Assembly (NCBI RefSeq): GCF_028750875.1
Contig: NW_026542598.1
Coordinates: 5,766,001-5,830,000 of the forward strand
Reading direction: 5' to 3'
From: Macrosteles quadrilineatus
Taxonomy: Eukaryota; Arthropoda; Insecta; Hemiptera; Cicadellidae
DNA: 64,000 bases
Positions 22,765 through 34,289 of the stretch are shown piece by piece. The position numbers were made by a program, and so were the translations under genes. How positions within the stretch are numbered: the stretch's first letter is position 1; every line of letters begins with the position of its first letter. The notes below the pieces were generated by a model. That model did no database searches. It worked only from the letters and a program-made list of their open reading frames with translations, and had not been told where the DNA came from.

Positions 22765-23340
22765 TCTATCTATACTATTATAAAGAAGAGGGGTCTGTCT
22801 GTCTGTCTGTGTTTTTGTATGAGATAAACTCAAAAACTACTGAACCGTATGGGCTTAAATCAGACAAAAATAAAGATACAGCTCCGAGGATATATCAAAC
22901 TTTTCCCGCTTCGATGTTGACCTAGGACTCTGCCACGTGGGCTTTCAAAATTCTGAGGTGAGAGTTTTAAAAGTAAATATTGATTGGTGTCCATGGTAAC
23001 AAAGACCAAACCCACAAAGTTTAAATGTAAGCAAGCAGAACTGTAAAAAATGTTGATTTCACATTTCCAAACAGCTGGTTCAAACATATTAAATACTGCG
23101 CGGATATTAGAACAGAAAGTTAAGGGTCATATAAATAAAATAATGATGTAAATCGCCCGAATGTAAACATTATTTGACAATACTTAAATGGAGCATTGCC
23201 GTATCAACCTAGGCTCTTATCATGAGTTTTATGGAAATTATTTTTTAGATTTATTTTTGTGTAAACAGTACCTAGTAAAAAACTCCTGCCGCAGCAAACC
23301 TGCAGACTGCGAATTTCCATTTGCCTGATTATAGTTTCCC
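22765..23340. mobile_element. Microsatellite-capped element and family X end fragment
   Basis: Begins with (TCTA)n and a (GTCT)n run (22765-22812), followed by non-coding sequence with 'cgaggatatatcaaacttt'. At 23283-23320 the block 'ccgcagcaaacctgcagact' plus 'gcgaatttcc' matches the right-hand end of family X. Neither part encodes protein. Confidence 0.5.
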
Positions 23341-24313
23341 TAAAATATGTTGGAAAATTACACTACAGACAGGTTTGGAACTATTGTGATAGCTTTCCGT
23401 TTACAATACAAAACATTCAACATGTTATTTGATTATACCATGAAATCTATTATTGATTTTGTATCCTATGTAGCCCAAATAAGCTTAGGTGTTGACAGAC
23501 TGTGTTAAGCACAGTCTGTGTTCAAAAACATACTACAAGTTAACAGTACAACATACTACGAGTTAACAAACATACATGAAGTTAAGTAATCCAGTTCAAT
23601 TTCGTTTCTAAATTAAATGCTAGGAGTGAAACCAATTTTAAGGCATTTTCAAAGAATCAACATTGTCTTTTTTACATACTGACCCCTTTGCGAGGCACGG
23701 GTATAGCTGCTAGTACAAAAATAAATATCCAACCAGAACAAAAGTTTCAGCGTTGATGAACCGTTAGGTTTTATAACCCGTTAAATAAAGTCAAGCGAAG
23801 TAAGTTACTAAGTTGAGTTTTATGGGAAAGTGAATATAGTTAACTTGAGAATCTCATGGGACTTGTTGATACTTTTGTTTGTTTTTAGTGATTGAGCATG
23901 GTGTTAGGCTATCTTTTAGGCTGTTTAAAAATGTATATATGAAAATATAGGGAAGATTAGTTTAGCGATGGTTTAGGCATATACACTTTCACAATTGAAT
24001 GTTGAAATAGTAACTAATCATTGTTTATGATTGCACTTATGTTGCAGCTATTTATTCACATAAAGGTTATTCACGAACACGTAGAGAAATAGATTTTACA
24101 TGGATTGATCATTTTCGGTTAACTTAAGTTTAAGTGTCCACTAACTGACCATGTACTACTATGAGAGAACGCAATTCAAATGGCAGTAACTTTCTCATCC
24201 GAAAGTAAGACTGATGTTCGTTCGTATTATTGAACAATAAAGGAACGTTATACAACTGTAATATTATTTATTTGTAATATTTAAATACAGTCGTATCTCA
24301 CTACTGACACCAC

Positions 24314-24475
24314 GAGGGAGCAACCTGGTCTACTATGAGAGCGCGGAACTTACGTCCTGGAAGTTCCGGGTTCTATTCCCGCAAGTCAAAAATGGATTGC
24401 ATGTATGTTAAGATGCCACGACCCTCTTCTAGCCTGAAATAATGTAAAACGATTCCGGGCCGTAAAGTTGGAGTA
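24314..24475 (+). mobile_element. tRNA-derived SINE, diverged copy
   Basis: Matches the SINE at 50754-50930: 'gagagcgcggaactta', the B-box-like 'gggttctattcccgc', 'aagtca..aatgga', 'ctagcctgaa' and 'gattccgggc' occur in the same order. The A box is degraded. No clear target-site duplication remains, so it is an older insertion. Confidence 0.75.
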
Positions 24476-25064
24476 CAAGCACTGGTAAATATATATAGAA
24501 AACACTAAAAACTGAACAATCAGAAACATTAAGATGATGGACTGCACATGTTAATATTCTATTCGAGTAGCTTTGAGAATATTAATAAAAGTAACGACTG
24601 GACATTAGTAGGGAACTGCAGACGTGTCAAGGGTGTAAGCTTAGTTTGTGTAATTTTTCATATTAACGACCATAATATCACCTTACCCTTATAAGCCATT
24701 ATTTATTTTAATAAGCGTCATTGGAGATTTAGAATGGCGTTTTAAATATAACTACGAGCTTTCATGTTGTACATTATTTTGCCCTGTCGCGAACAACAAA
24801 CGTACTATTTTGGGGAACATAATGTATATATAGCAAATTTAAAATTAAAATTACCTTAAAAAATATAACGTCATAACAGGTTATATTTATATTGATTTTA
24901 TACGTTCAAAGTTAATAATTTGATCATGTTATAATTGCAAATGTATGCTTGAAAACTTTCTGTGATAGAAAACTTATGGGAGTTTTTTATCACAGATTTA
25001 TAGTTTTTATCACAGATACGTCGACGATAACAACAGCAGACAACACTCATTGTTGAACAACTAT

Positions 25065-25320
25065 TTGTTAACCACCAAGAAACCTATAATTTAGTAGGGA
25101 TTTAACGTGGTAATAATGTGACGTCCGCAGTTTTAGTAAATAAATATATATAGAAAATAAGCGTTTTAAGAGGTAAAATTTAACACATAGTAATAATAAT
25201 AAGGATATACGGTAATATTGATAATGATAATGCAAATAATATAAATAAAATATTTATTATAAATTAAAATCTGAATCAGAACTATTTCTTCACTATTGCT
25301 GTAAACTTCATTTGCAAAAG
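25065..25320. repeat. Right arm of the widely spaced inverted repeat
   Basis: Reverse-complement partner of 20755-21000. It contains the LINE linker in plus orientation ('aaatctgaatcagaactattt...'), ending shortly after the equivalent of the QKK residues. Confidence 0.8.
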
Positions 25321-25329
25321 GCAAGCACA

Positions 25330-26500
25330 ACTAAATCAGAATATAAACCAAAATAAACAACAATCAATTTTGAAATATGTACAAAACCTATCCCAATGCA
25401 ATTATTGCCAAGTTATTCAAAATTAGGCTAATGCATGCTGGTTAATCCAGTCCAACAAACTACTTACTATTTGAAAGGGCATGGTTTAAAAACTCATTTA
25501 CATTGTTAAACTATTATGATTAATTTAACCTCATAAAGTTTATATTTACGGTAAAATTAAGGAATTAAGTCTGGAAGGGTAGTAAAAAAGCGCAGGCACA
25601 TTCAAAAATGTAGTTTTTGGTCAAATGCATTTCTAGACTTTGGAATTTGAAAAGTTCTTGTTCTTGATTATGACTGGTGGCATCAACATATTTTGTAACA
25701 GTATAATGCTAAACTTGTATCTATGTGTTTACAGTACCAACCTTTTCCAGTGATGCATGGTATGACCTAACAGCTAAAAGCCTACTGCCAACCAACTGAG
25801 GATGTTTGATATACATACGCGCAACACTGTGTTATGAATGATTGTTGAAACAGTTTTGTCTTTTCCATGTATGATGAAATAATACTCTAGCTTCCTAGTC
25901 CATACAAACGCAATGCTCGTATATTGGGTAAATATTGACACGCTAAAACAACATACATGTATTCCAATCAGAGATGGCTGGGAAATCAACAACCATATCT
26001 GACAGAGTGGAATTGCAGCATAATGATTGTTTGGCAACAACGTCACTGTATACCATATTTGGAAAGATTCATTAAAGAGTATACATGAGAAAAAATACTG
26101 ACGAGAGCAGTATGAATCAAGGATTTATAATACGTTTTCAAATTTAACCAGACAAAGTTTAAATTAAAGTTTTGATTATTTTAAAGCCAAGGAAGAAATC
26201 GGCAGGTACAGTAACAGTCTTGATAGTATAAACGTTAAGTACAAAACTCGCCATTCTCTTGTCAATCATTTGAGCGTTAATTTTTCATTACATTCGAGTA
26301 ATAAGTAATCTAGGGATTTCGACTTTAAAGTCCGTTTCATCGGAAACGACTTTTTGTAATACATATGTCCCTTTTTCTCAGGAACTATAAGAGATAGAAC
26401 CATGAAATTTTTACAGAATACATTTGAAGCTGTTTCACAGAAGGTGGTAGTAAATTTTTTAATATACTCTACCTAAGAAAACGTTTACTGCCATTTATAG
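25330..26500. other. Intergenic, no gene recognised
   Basis: A 90-codon minus frame at 25774-26046 has no motif. No family exon or clear repeat was identified. Confidence 0.45.
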
Positions 26501-27149
26501 ACACAATACCCCGGCCGCAGCAAACCTGCAGACTAAGCGAATTTCCCTTTTCTGATTATTTTTACTAAAATATTTCCATAAATAAGACATATTTATTCCC
26601 TATTTAAATACCATTAGATTAAATGATTGCTTAGGTTTGCTGCTACGGGGAAGTTAAAAAGTGGAGAGTGTTTTTTTTTACCATACGTCAATAGTATAGG
26701 ATGAAATAAATAAATTTGCCAAATTTTATCAATATATATCCATAAACAAGTTTTCATTTTCAGTTTTCAGTTTCAGTTTTCATTTTCGGCTTTCATTTTC
26801 AGTTTTCATTTTCAACATAAGAATAACATGGGAATTTTAAATTACACTATTTTTGAATTTTATCCATTACCGTTAGGCATACAACAGCGCTTCAATATAC
26901 TAAATTATTTCTTTTTTAAGCTCTACAAAACGGTTTAAAAAGAAATTGCTAAATATTTTGTTTTTAGGGTAAAAAATGGGAAAACCCCATTTTTACCCCA
27001 TAAAACCCCCCATAAACCCCAGTTCCCATGGTCCGATTATGCTTGATCGCAAACTCGTTCGAATAAACGTAGGTTTACACGTTTGTACCAAATTTCATTA
27101 AAATCGGAAAATTTTTGCTCGAGTTATCGTGCTATCGGACAAACACACA

Positions 27150-28503
27150 CACATGGGTGTCCTTTAAGTCTTTCCCTGATTATAAATCTTTGTTGTGCGG
27201 ACACCATCAATGCTACGCCGTACTTTTTTAGTTTTTCTGAAAGGGAATTTAATCAAGTTTTTGTTGGTACCACTTTAAATCCAGCTGATTTCCAATAATA
27301 ACGTTACGTTGAACAAATAAAGAAAACAGTAATACTGTAATGGCAAGTTTGCAAGAGAAATCACAGTTCGTCTTATGGTTTCATGAAACTCATTCCGCTG
27401 TTACAGTTCAGAGGATTTTTTTGAGAAATTGTGGAAGGTTCCACCTGATGGGAAAAGTATCAAGAGTTGGTATGCAAAGTTTCAGGAAAGAGGCAGTGTG
27501 TGTGATAAGGAAAGAACCGGTCGCCCGCGTGTTAATCAAGACACAGTTGATGCCGTGCGCCATGCATTTCGACAGAATCCTCGCAAATCAGTCCGAAAAG
27601 CTAGCCGAGAGCTACAAATTCAACGTTCTGCTGTACACAAGATTTTGAAAAAAGAACTGAAATTCTTTGCTTATAAATTACAGGTTGTGCAAAAACTTGA
27701 GCAAAATGACTTTCCTCTCCGAACTGAATTTGCAAATAATGTTCTGGATCGCTTGGAGCTGAATGAAAATTACCTTAAACGCATAAGTTTCTCAGACAAA
27801 GCTACATTTCATGTCTGTGGGAAGGTAAACCGGCACAATTGTAGAATTTGGGGCAGTGAAAACCCCAGAGTTGTGATTGAACACGAAAGGGATAGCCTAA
27901 AGTAAATGTGTGGTGTGGATTAATGCACGATAGGATCATTGGACCCTTCTTTTTTGCGGAAGCAAATGTGAATAGGTGGTCTTATTTGGACATGTTAGAG
28001 TTGTATGCAGTCCCTCAACTACAAGAACTTCAACCTGAGATCATTTTCAGCAAGATGGCGCTCCACCGCATTGGGCTAGATGTGTAAGAGATTTTTTAAA
28101 TGCTACCTTCCCAGAGCGCTGGATTGGGCGTGATGGGTCAACAAAATGGCCACCTCGTTCACCAGATTTGACCCCCTGGACTTTTTCTTGTGGGGTTTGT
28201 AAAGGACATTGTTTATTCTAGCCCGGTAGCCGATTTGGAAACGCTCAAAAGAAGAATTACGAATGCTGTTATGTCTGTGACTGAAGATATGCTGACTAAA
28301 ACATGGAATGAAATCGAAAATCGCCTAGTTGATATTCAGGCCATTAGAGGCGCTCACATAGAGGTGTACTAACATTGTATATAGTTGTAAAAAACTTAAG
28401 AAGTTGCTTGTTCTATCTGTAAATAAAACTTTGTTCTCCAATCATTGGTTTTCGTGTTATTCGGTTTCTTTATCAGGGAAAGACTTTGTGGACACCCGGT
28501 GTA
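27150..28503 (+). mobile_element. Mariner-type transposon with terminal inverted repeats
   Basis: A ~1.35-kb element. The left end (27150-27180) has GGGTGTCC, a 3-nt spacer and AAGTCTTTCCCTGAT; the right end (28472-28503) carries the inverse with a different spacer and abuts a TA-rich tract. It encloses a broken transposase and lies inside a family X copy. Confidence 0.88.
27340..28372 (+). pseudogene. Tc1/mariner transposase, frameshifted
   Basis: Pieces read in different frames. The N-terminus starts MASLQEKSQFVLWFHETHSA. The helix-turn-helix region reads SIKSWYAKFQERGSVCDK and TGRPRVNQDTVDAVR. The catalytic part has ISFSDKATFHVCG (first Asp), QQDGAPPHW (second Asp) and RSPDLTP followed by LDFFLWG (third Asp) after a shift. 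Between the second Asp and the Asp of the LD motif I count 41 residues, a DD41D spacing. At least four frame disruptions (near 27420, 27900, 28046 and 28172) make it inactive. The C-terminus reads EIENRLVDIQAIRGAHIEVY. Confidence 0.9.
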
Positions 28504-28659
28504 TATATATATATATATATGAATTTGAACGAATGGTGTTTTTGTCCCTAGGGACATCAAAATGAAAAATTAAATCGTTCCTGGGTCCAGATCTTACCAT
28601 GATACTGTAATAGCGGTAATACTACGGTAATAACTTATTCCCTATTTGGGAAATTCACT

Positions 28660-30260
28660 AAAAGTGAAATGTAAAGTATGTTTTGGGAAAAATATTTAGA
28701 CACTAAAATTTGATTTAAAGTAAATAGTTTAGGTATTAGTTTTGTATAAAATTATGAATTATAACCTTAAAGAATTCAGGTTTATAGCTCTAGTGGTTTA
28801 TAAGCAAATGGGACATTAAGGTTGCTAATTTTACATTGTTACTGTTATTGTACTGAGATTGTAAACGACGAAGGTCGTTATGAAGTGTGCTTACCTTGGG
28901 TCGAGGATTGTAACATGCTTCCTAATAACTTGGAACTTTCAAAGAAACGGCTTCAATCAACGATTGACACAATGTTACGAATAGACTGACAAAAAAATGT
29001 GAGTACTTAGTGAAAGTAGTGACAATAATTTATTTGAACCATTTTACTACCATCTTCATTATAAACCAACATAAACTCAACTCATTTGTTTACAATCTCT
29101 CCTTAAAATTAATAACATGTGTTTTAATTATTAGTAAGCATACAATATTAAGATTGACAACAGCTGGCAATTACCAGATAGTTAAACCATTGACTATAGG
29201 TTAAACCAACACAGCATATATAACAGTTACCATAGGGCGTATGATGCCCTCTTAACATTTTTTCAGCGTAATAATTAATTTTAAGAATAATAACATAATT
29301 AAAACAGTTTGTTGAAAAAAGGCACAAACTAGTTAATAATTTTTGGTGTCTACTGTGTTTTGTTCGTTTCTTTCTCGTCAACTTACATCAACTGACTATT
29401 TCAATTGACGTCACGCAGATGTTTTCAATTTGTTAGCTACTGACAGCTTAAACTGTGTCATCAAGTTACCTAGGTTAACTACACTACATGTGCTACAAAA
29501 ACTAAAATTTTTAACGCGTTAAGATACAACGATATATTCTTTGCTTTGGTAAAAGAATACAACCATAAAAGTATGATATAAAACTTAAAAATAAAATGCT
29601 TTACACCAGAATATGTAAAAAGTCACAAAGAGATACATGATGTTCTTATTTCATTGATAACTTTTGGTATATCTAACAATATTACCTGCGTTATGGAGCA
29701 TAATACTAACTAATTTAAGTATGAAACGAATTTTCATTGTCTTGTTGATTTAAAATATCTTAAAAAGTCTTAAATTTCTTGATTTTAGAAGTTAGTGTAC
29801 AGTATAAAATTGGTCTAAATCTAAGTTAATGTAAATTTAAAGTTTATGTAACTAATTTGTGTTTGCCATAAAACTTATCCAGTACAACTTATATAAGATA
29901 GTTAAAATTGTATGCATAAATTATAAAAAAAATTTGTTTAACAGGTACCTGAAGAAAACCTTAAGTAAAACCTTCACCGATATGTCTTAATTAATTGTTA
30001 ACTATGTGTTGTGACTATAAGTTTTGGAATATTAATAAAAACCCGTTTGAAAATATTTATTCAATTGGAACACTTGTAAAATCAAAGAATAACTAAAACA
30101 ATGTTATGTAATAGTGTTATGTAAACATAGAACAAAACAATCATGTTAATAATGAAACTAATATATTTGTAGTTAGGTTATTTATACGTGACTAGCAACA
30201 TAGATTGGACAGAATCAAAAAATCTGGATTTAGATTAAACTGCCTTAAGTTTTGCCTAAT
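28660..30260. other. Intergenic, AT-rich, no gene
   Basis: Frames at 29010-29204 (+) and 29148-29381 (-) have no recognisable features. No repeat with a second copy in the window was identified here. Confidence 0.5.
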
Positions 30261-30267
30261 ATGTTTA

Positions 30268-31134
30268 TACAGGGTGTCCCGTATGTAAACAGCCAAACTC
30301 CGGGAAATGGTTTTACGGGTCAAAATAAAGAGAAAATCAAGAATAAAAGTTTTTCCAAAATCCAAAATTCGTTAACCAGATATTCGCCATTTTGTATTTT
30401 TTACATAAACATTTTTAGTTTTGAATTTTTTCAACAGATTGTAATACAACTTGGTATGTAGGTTGAGGTACAAAAGACCAATGTTAGAAACAAATTTAAT
30501 TTTGATTCAACTTAAAATTAAAAAATGGGGGCCATTTTAATCTTTTAAACTTAAATTAGTGAAAAATGGATAATTTTATGAAAAAAAATGTCAACTATAC
30601 TTTTATTTAGCTTTTTAATTACCTATCAAACGATACCAAGTATAAAAAGATCCAATAAGAAATAACTTAAAAACTACGATTTTTAGTTGTAAAATGGGGT
30701 AGCGTAAGGCAGCTAGTCAGGTTTGCCCCATTTTACAACTAAAAATCGTAGTATTTAAGCTATTTCTTATTCGATCTTTATGAACTGGTATATTTTAATA
30801 GAGAATTAAAAAAGCTAAATAAGAGTGTCCTTGACATTTCTTCATAAAATTAGCCTTTTTTAGGGATTTAAGTTTAAAAAACTAAAATGGCCACAATTTT
30901 GAAATTTTAAGTTGAATTATGATGAAAGATTGATCTTTCTACCTCAACCTACGTACCAAGTTGTATAAAGATCAGTTTAAAAAAATTCAAAAATAAAAAT
31001 GTTTATGTAAAACATACAAAATGACGGATATCCGGTTAACGAAACGATTCCGGAAAAAATATATTCTTGATTTTCTCTTTATTTTGACCCATAGAACCAT
31101 TTTCCGGAGTTCTTTACTTACCGGACACTCTGTA
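30268..31134. mobile_element. Foldback element 2 (~430-bp terminal inverted repeats)
   Basis: An 867-bp palindrome starting TACAGGGTGTCCCGTATG. The inverse end at 31121-31134 is somewhat diverged. The arms meet around 30705 in a loop between 'gttgtaaaatgggg' and 'ccccattttacaac'. It shares its terminal ~12 bp with foldback element 1 but not its interior, so the two are different families using related ends. No coding capacity. Confidence 0.88.
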
Positions 31135-31221
31135 TATATAAAAAAAAACTATGAATATCATATGTATTAACAGTAGGCTTGGTCTGTTCCATATTTGAGT
31201 TTTTAATTTAACTGCCAATTC

Positions 31222-31435
31222 GGTACTTACGTATTATACGGAGGCCACTTATTTTACAGCGCGCTGCGGCGGTTAGGTTAGGTTGGGTTATCATAAGTTT
31301 TTATGACTCATCTGGTATAGTTCGATTCATAACGAAACTAGGAAAGTTCTACAAACATATTTATGATAACCCAACTTAACCCAACCGCCGCAGCGCGCTG
31401 TAAAATAAGTGGCCTCCGTATAATACGTAAGTACC
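31222..31435. mobile_element. MITE with 8-bp target-site duplication
   Basis: A 214-bp element. The arms begin GGTACTTACGTATTATACGG and extend about 75 bp, including the GC-rich 'cagcgcgctgcggcggtt'. The 8-bp GCCAATTC is directly repeated on both sides (31214-31221 and 31436-31443). An 8-bp duplication fits hAT-type transposition. No coding capacity. Confidence 0.9.
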
Positions 31436-31439
31436 GCCA

Positions 31440-32440
31440 ATTCATCTACTTTACCTATAGATAGGTTATACAGCAATTACTTTGAATAATAGTGGTTCTA
31501 CGTTTTCCTAAACCAGCGAATTTCTTTCGTTCCGATCAATAAAATCCGCAGGCATTTAACACTTTTAAGTTTTAAAATCCCGCGTTATTAGAATTGTTAC
31601 TATCTGGATATTGAATTAATATACCTACCTAGAACCTTTCACGTGTAACGAAGCAATAGACTAAAATGTTAAATTAAAATGGGAATAAAAGGGAAATATG
31701 TATGTTAAGTTTGGAATTTTATTTATCATGACATGTGCTATAAGCTAGACTAGTTATTATTGTGCTTTAAGTTAAATGTTAAGCTATTTTTTACGTATCT
31801 AAAAGCATGCCGAATTTAATAAAATGTTTGATAAGAGTGCTTAAAGAAAATTAAGCTATTCGTTCAAAAGTTTCTAATAACGACAAGTCTTTGTAAATCG
31901 TGACTACAGACTTCATTTACATTCTGTTAAATATTCTCCTTCTGGCTTTGCAACTGCAGCCAAGCGGCAATAATGACAGTCATTGAAAACTATTTGCCTT
32001 TATTGTCTCAAGCCTTAAAGTAGTGACCACATTAAGAAGATCTTAAGAATTCAAATTAACAGCATTTGAAATATAATGTTCATTTGATTTGCGACTTTTA
32101 AAACTATTCTTTGTGAACAAGACTTAAGATTATTTTGAAGTTCAGTTGTAATCGAACCACCAACAAAATTTAATCATTGTATATGGACAATTGTTGTAAA
32201 TATTGACGTGTCTTTTAAAATGTCGAACAACATTTGTTTGACATAAATTACAAATCTTGTGACTTTGTAATATATGTGAATTTAGAGCCATGTTATTATC
32301 ACAGATTAAATCACAAACCTTGCACAGTTTCACCTTCATTTGATGTATTAACTTGTAGTGGCGTAACAGGTTGCTTTTAATAATTTCGACATCATATGAT
32401 GTGGGATTGCCCCTGAACTAGTAACTAATATAATGGTTTT
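31440..32440. other. Intergenic
   Basis: No transposon boundary or family exon was found. The only coding-like signal is the small zinc-finger-like frame described separately at 32142-32339. Confidence 0.45.
32142..32339 (-). CDS. Possible C2H2-like zinc-finger fragment
   Basis: The 65-codon frame contains CKVC, 12 residues, H, 4 residues, H (a normal C2H2 spacing) and then CNLC followed by a short HFKRH, a compressed second finger. No splice sites or neighbours support a gene. It could be a gene relic, part of a transposon, or chance in a Cys/His-rich frame. Confidence 0.3.
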   Translation of the reverse strand: MKVKLCKVCDLICDNNMALNSHILQSHKICNLCQTNVVRHFKRHVNIYNNCPYTMIKFCWWFDYN

Positions 32441-32480
32441 AATTTCCTTCAGTCACCAGTTCAAATAAGTCGGCTATTGC

Positions 32481-32520
32481 GACCTAGGTTTCGGCACGAA
32501 GTTGTGCCATCATCAGGCGG
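32481..32520 (-). ncRNA. Hammerhead-ribozyme-like core near the Penelope 3' region
   Basis: The minus strand reads CTGATGA, then a 5-bp stem GGCAC...GTGCC with a 6-nt loop, then GAAAC. This is the core order of a type I hammerhead ribozyme. One extra U stands between CTGATGA and the stem, which an active hammerhead would not normally tolerate. Penelope-like elements are known to carry hammerhead motifs in their terminal repeats. Activity is doubtful. Confidence 0.35.
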
Positions 32521-32739
32521 GCCAGTTTTGAGTCTTCAGTCCAATGGACGTCGTTCAGTTACTAATTACATAGTCACGTCATACAGCACAAACACGCACA
32601 CGAACACATATAAAGAATAATACCGGTATTTACAGAAGGACGACATTTTTGTAAATTCACCGGCCGCGACGGATGACATCCAAGCCACAAATCAATGAGA
32701 GATGTGTTATTTTATGATGATAAATTGACCAATCCATTT

Positions 32740-33230
32740 ATTTTATAATAAGCTATTATTATAATTTATAATAACTCACTTTATTACTTTCCCTGTAGCA
32801 GAAAACCTACGTACTCATGAAAACTAATGTTATTGAAATAGATTTAATTGAAAATCAAATCAGGCAAATGGAAACTTACTTATTCTGCATGTTTGCTGTC
32901 GTGAGGGTATTCTGTTTATTCCATGAAATACAGAGACGGCGTCACAACCTGTGATCGTAAGGAAAATGAATAGGTAGCTGCACATCACCGGAGGGACTTG
33001 AGAACAAAAAGCACTGAAACATCTTTATAATTTTACTTATTAACGGCCGCCATTTTTTATCAGCTTGATCAAACTCGACCATTGGAAACCTGGGCCGAGA
33101 TAATATATTCAAGCACTTGTATGCCAAATTTAAATGCATCATTTTTAAGGAGATATTTTAGTGTAAATCTCACGAGGCAAATGGAAATTCGCATAAAATG
33201 CCGGTTTGCTGTGGCGGGGTATTATTTCTT
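32740..33230 (+). mobile_element. Family X end fragments
   Basis: At 32750-32925 'ctttattactttccctgtagcag', 'aactaatgttattgaaata' and 'aggcaaatggaaacttact' match 34160-34270. At 33170-33222 'caaatggaaattcgc' and 'tgctgtggcggggtat' repeat the extreme right end. Two overlapping or rearranged copies lie in a row. Confidence 0.65.
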
Positions 33231-33559
33231 CCAACGTAGTCCTGCTGTGTAACTTTTACTGACCCGTGATTTGTTGTCTCTCCTTTTGAGAAGTGGTCTT
33301 TTGTTTTCAATCATTCGCTATCTTCCTGCATTGTTTTTAATGCATGTTTTTAATTCATTTCTCCTACTGGATTCATTTAGTGGCATTTTGAACGCTCGGT
33401 ACAATACAGATCTGAAGGCTGCAGTCTTGTGGATCGTTGGATGAATAGAGCAGCTGCTAATCGTTTTGTCCGTTTGCGTCGGGTTTTCTGTAGATTTCAA
33501 AGTCTATATTGTCACCTTTTCTTTCTGGTGTTAGGTCCAGGAAGTTGATATTGTCGTTT

Positions 33560-34289
33560 TAGCGAATTTCCCTATAGGGAAGTAGCTATTACCGTAGGTG
33601 GCACGGTAAGACCTAGACCCGGGACCGATTTACTTTTTAATTTTGATGTCCCCAGAGGCCAAAAACACCATTCGTTCAAATTTTTATATATGTATATATA
33701 TATAGACTTATATATATATATACGTCCGTGAACGCGATAACTTGAGTAATTTTTGTCCGATTTTGATGAAATTTGTTTTAAAGGTGTAAAGCAGGATAAA
33801 CTTGAATGAGTTCGCAAACCAGCACGATCGGACCATGGGAACGGGGCTTTACGGGGGGTTTTATGGGGTAAAAATTGGTTTTTCTCACTTTTGACCCTCA
33901 AAACACAAAATTTCCCGATTTCTCCTTAAACCTTTTTAAAGAGCTTAAAAAAACAAATAATTTAGTATATGAAAATATTTTTGTTCGATTATTAGTAACG
34001 GAGAAAATTAAACAAAATGTAAATTTAAAATTCCTATGTTATTCTTATGGAGAATATTGTCAAATGTTGTAGTTTGCTTGTTTATGGATATATTTTGATC
34101 AAACTTGACAAATTTATTTATTTTGTACTTTAAGCTATCAATATTTTACTCACAAACACACTTTATTAGTTTCCTTGTAGCAACGAACCTAGGTACTCGT
34201 TAAACCTAATGTTATTAAAATATATTTAACTGGAAATCAATTCAGACAATGGAAATTCGCTTAGTCGGCAGGTTTGCTGCAGCGGGGGT
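33560..34289 (+). mobile_element. Family X transposon, reference copy
   Basis: Runs from GCGAATTTCCCTATAGGG to GGAAATTCGC with a further 'ttagtcggcaggtttgctgc' tail. The 10-bp GCGAATTTCC is inverted at the two ends. Internal landmarks: 'agacccgggaccgattt', an AT microsatellite at 33686-33722, 'cggaccatgggaacgggg', a ggggttttatgggg run, and 'gttattcttatggagaat'. No transposase is encoded. Copies or parts lie at 9290, 23283, 26509-28655 (inverted), 32740, 49927-50560 and 56205. The class is not established. Confidence 0.75.

Larger units (their letters stand above)
26509..28655 (-). mobile_element. Family X copy, interrupted by a mariner element
   Basis: Minus-strand copy of the family at 33560-34289. 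The right end has 'ccgcagcaaacctgcagact'; the middle has 'gaaccatgg'-type text as 'cccatggtccgattat' and the run of ccccataaaacccccc; the left part after the mariner has 'gaacgaatggtgtttttg' and 'ccctatttgggaaattc'. The mariner at 27150-28503 sits at the AT/CA microsatellite in the middle, so family X was there first. Confidence 0.75.
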
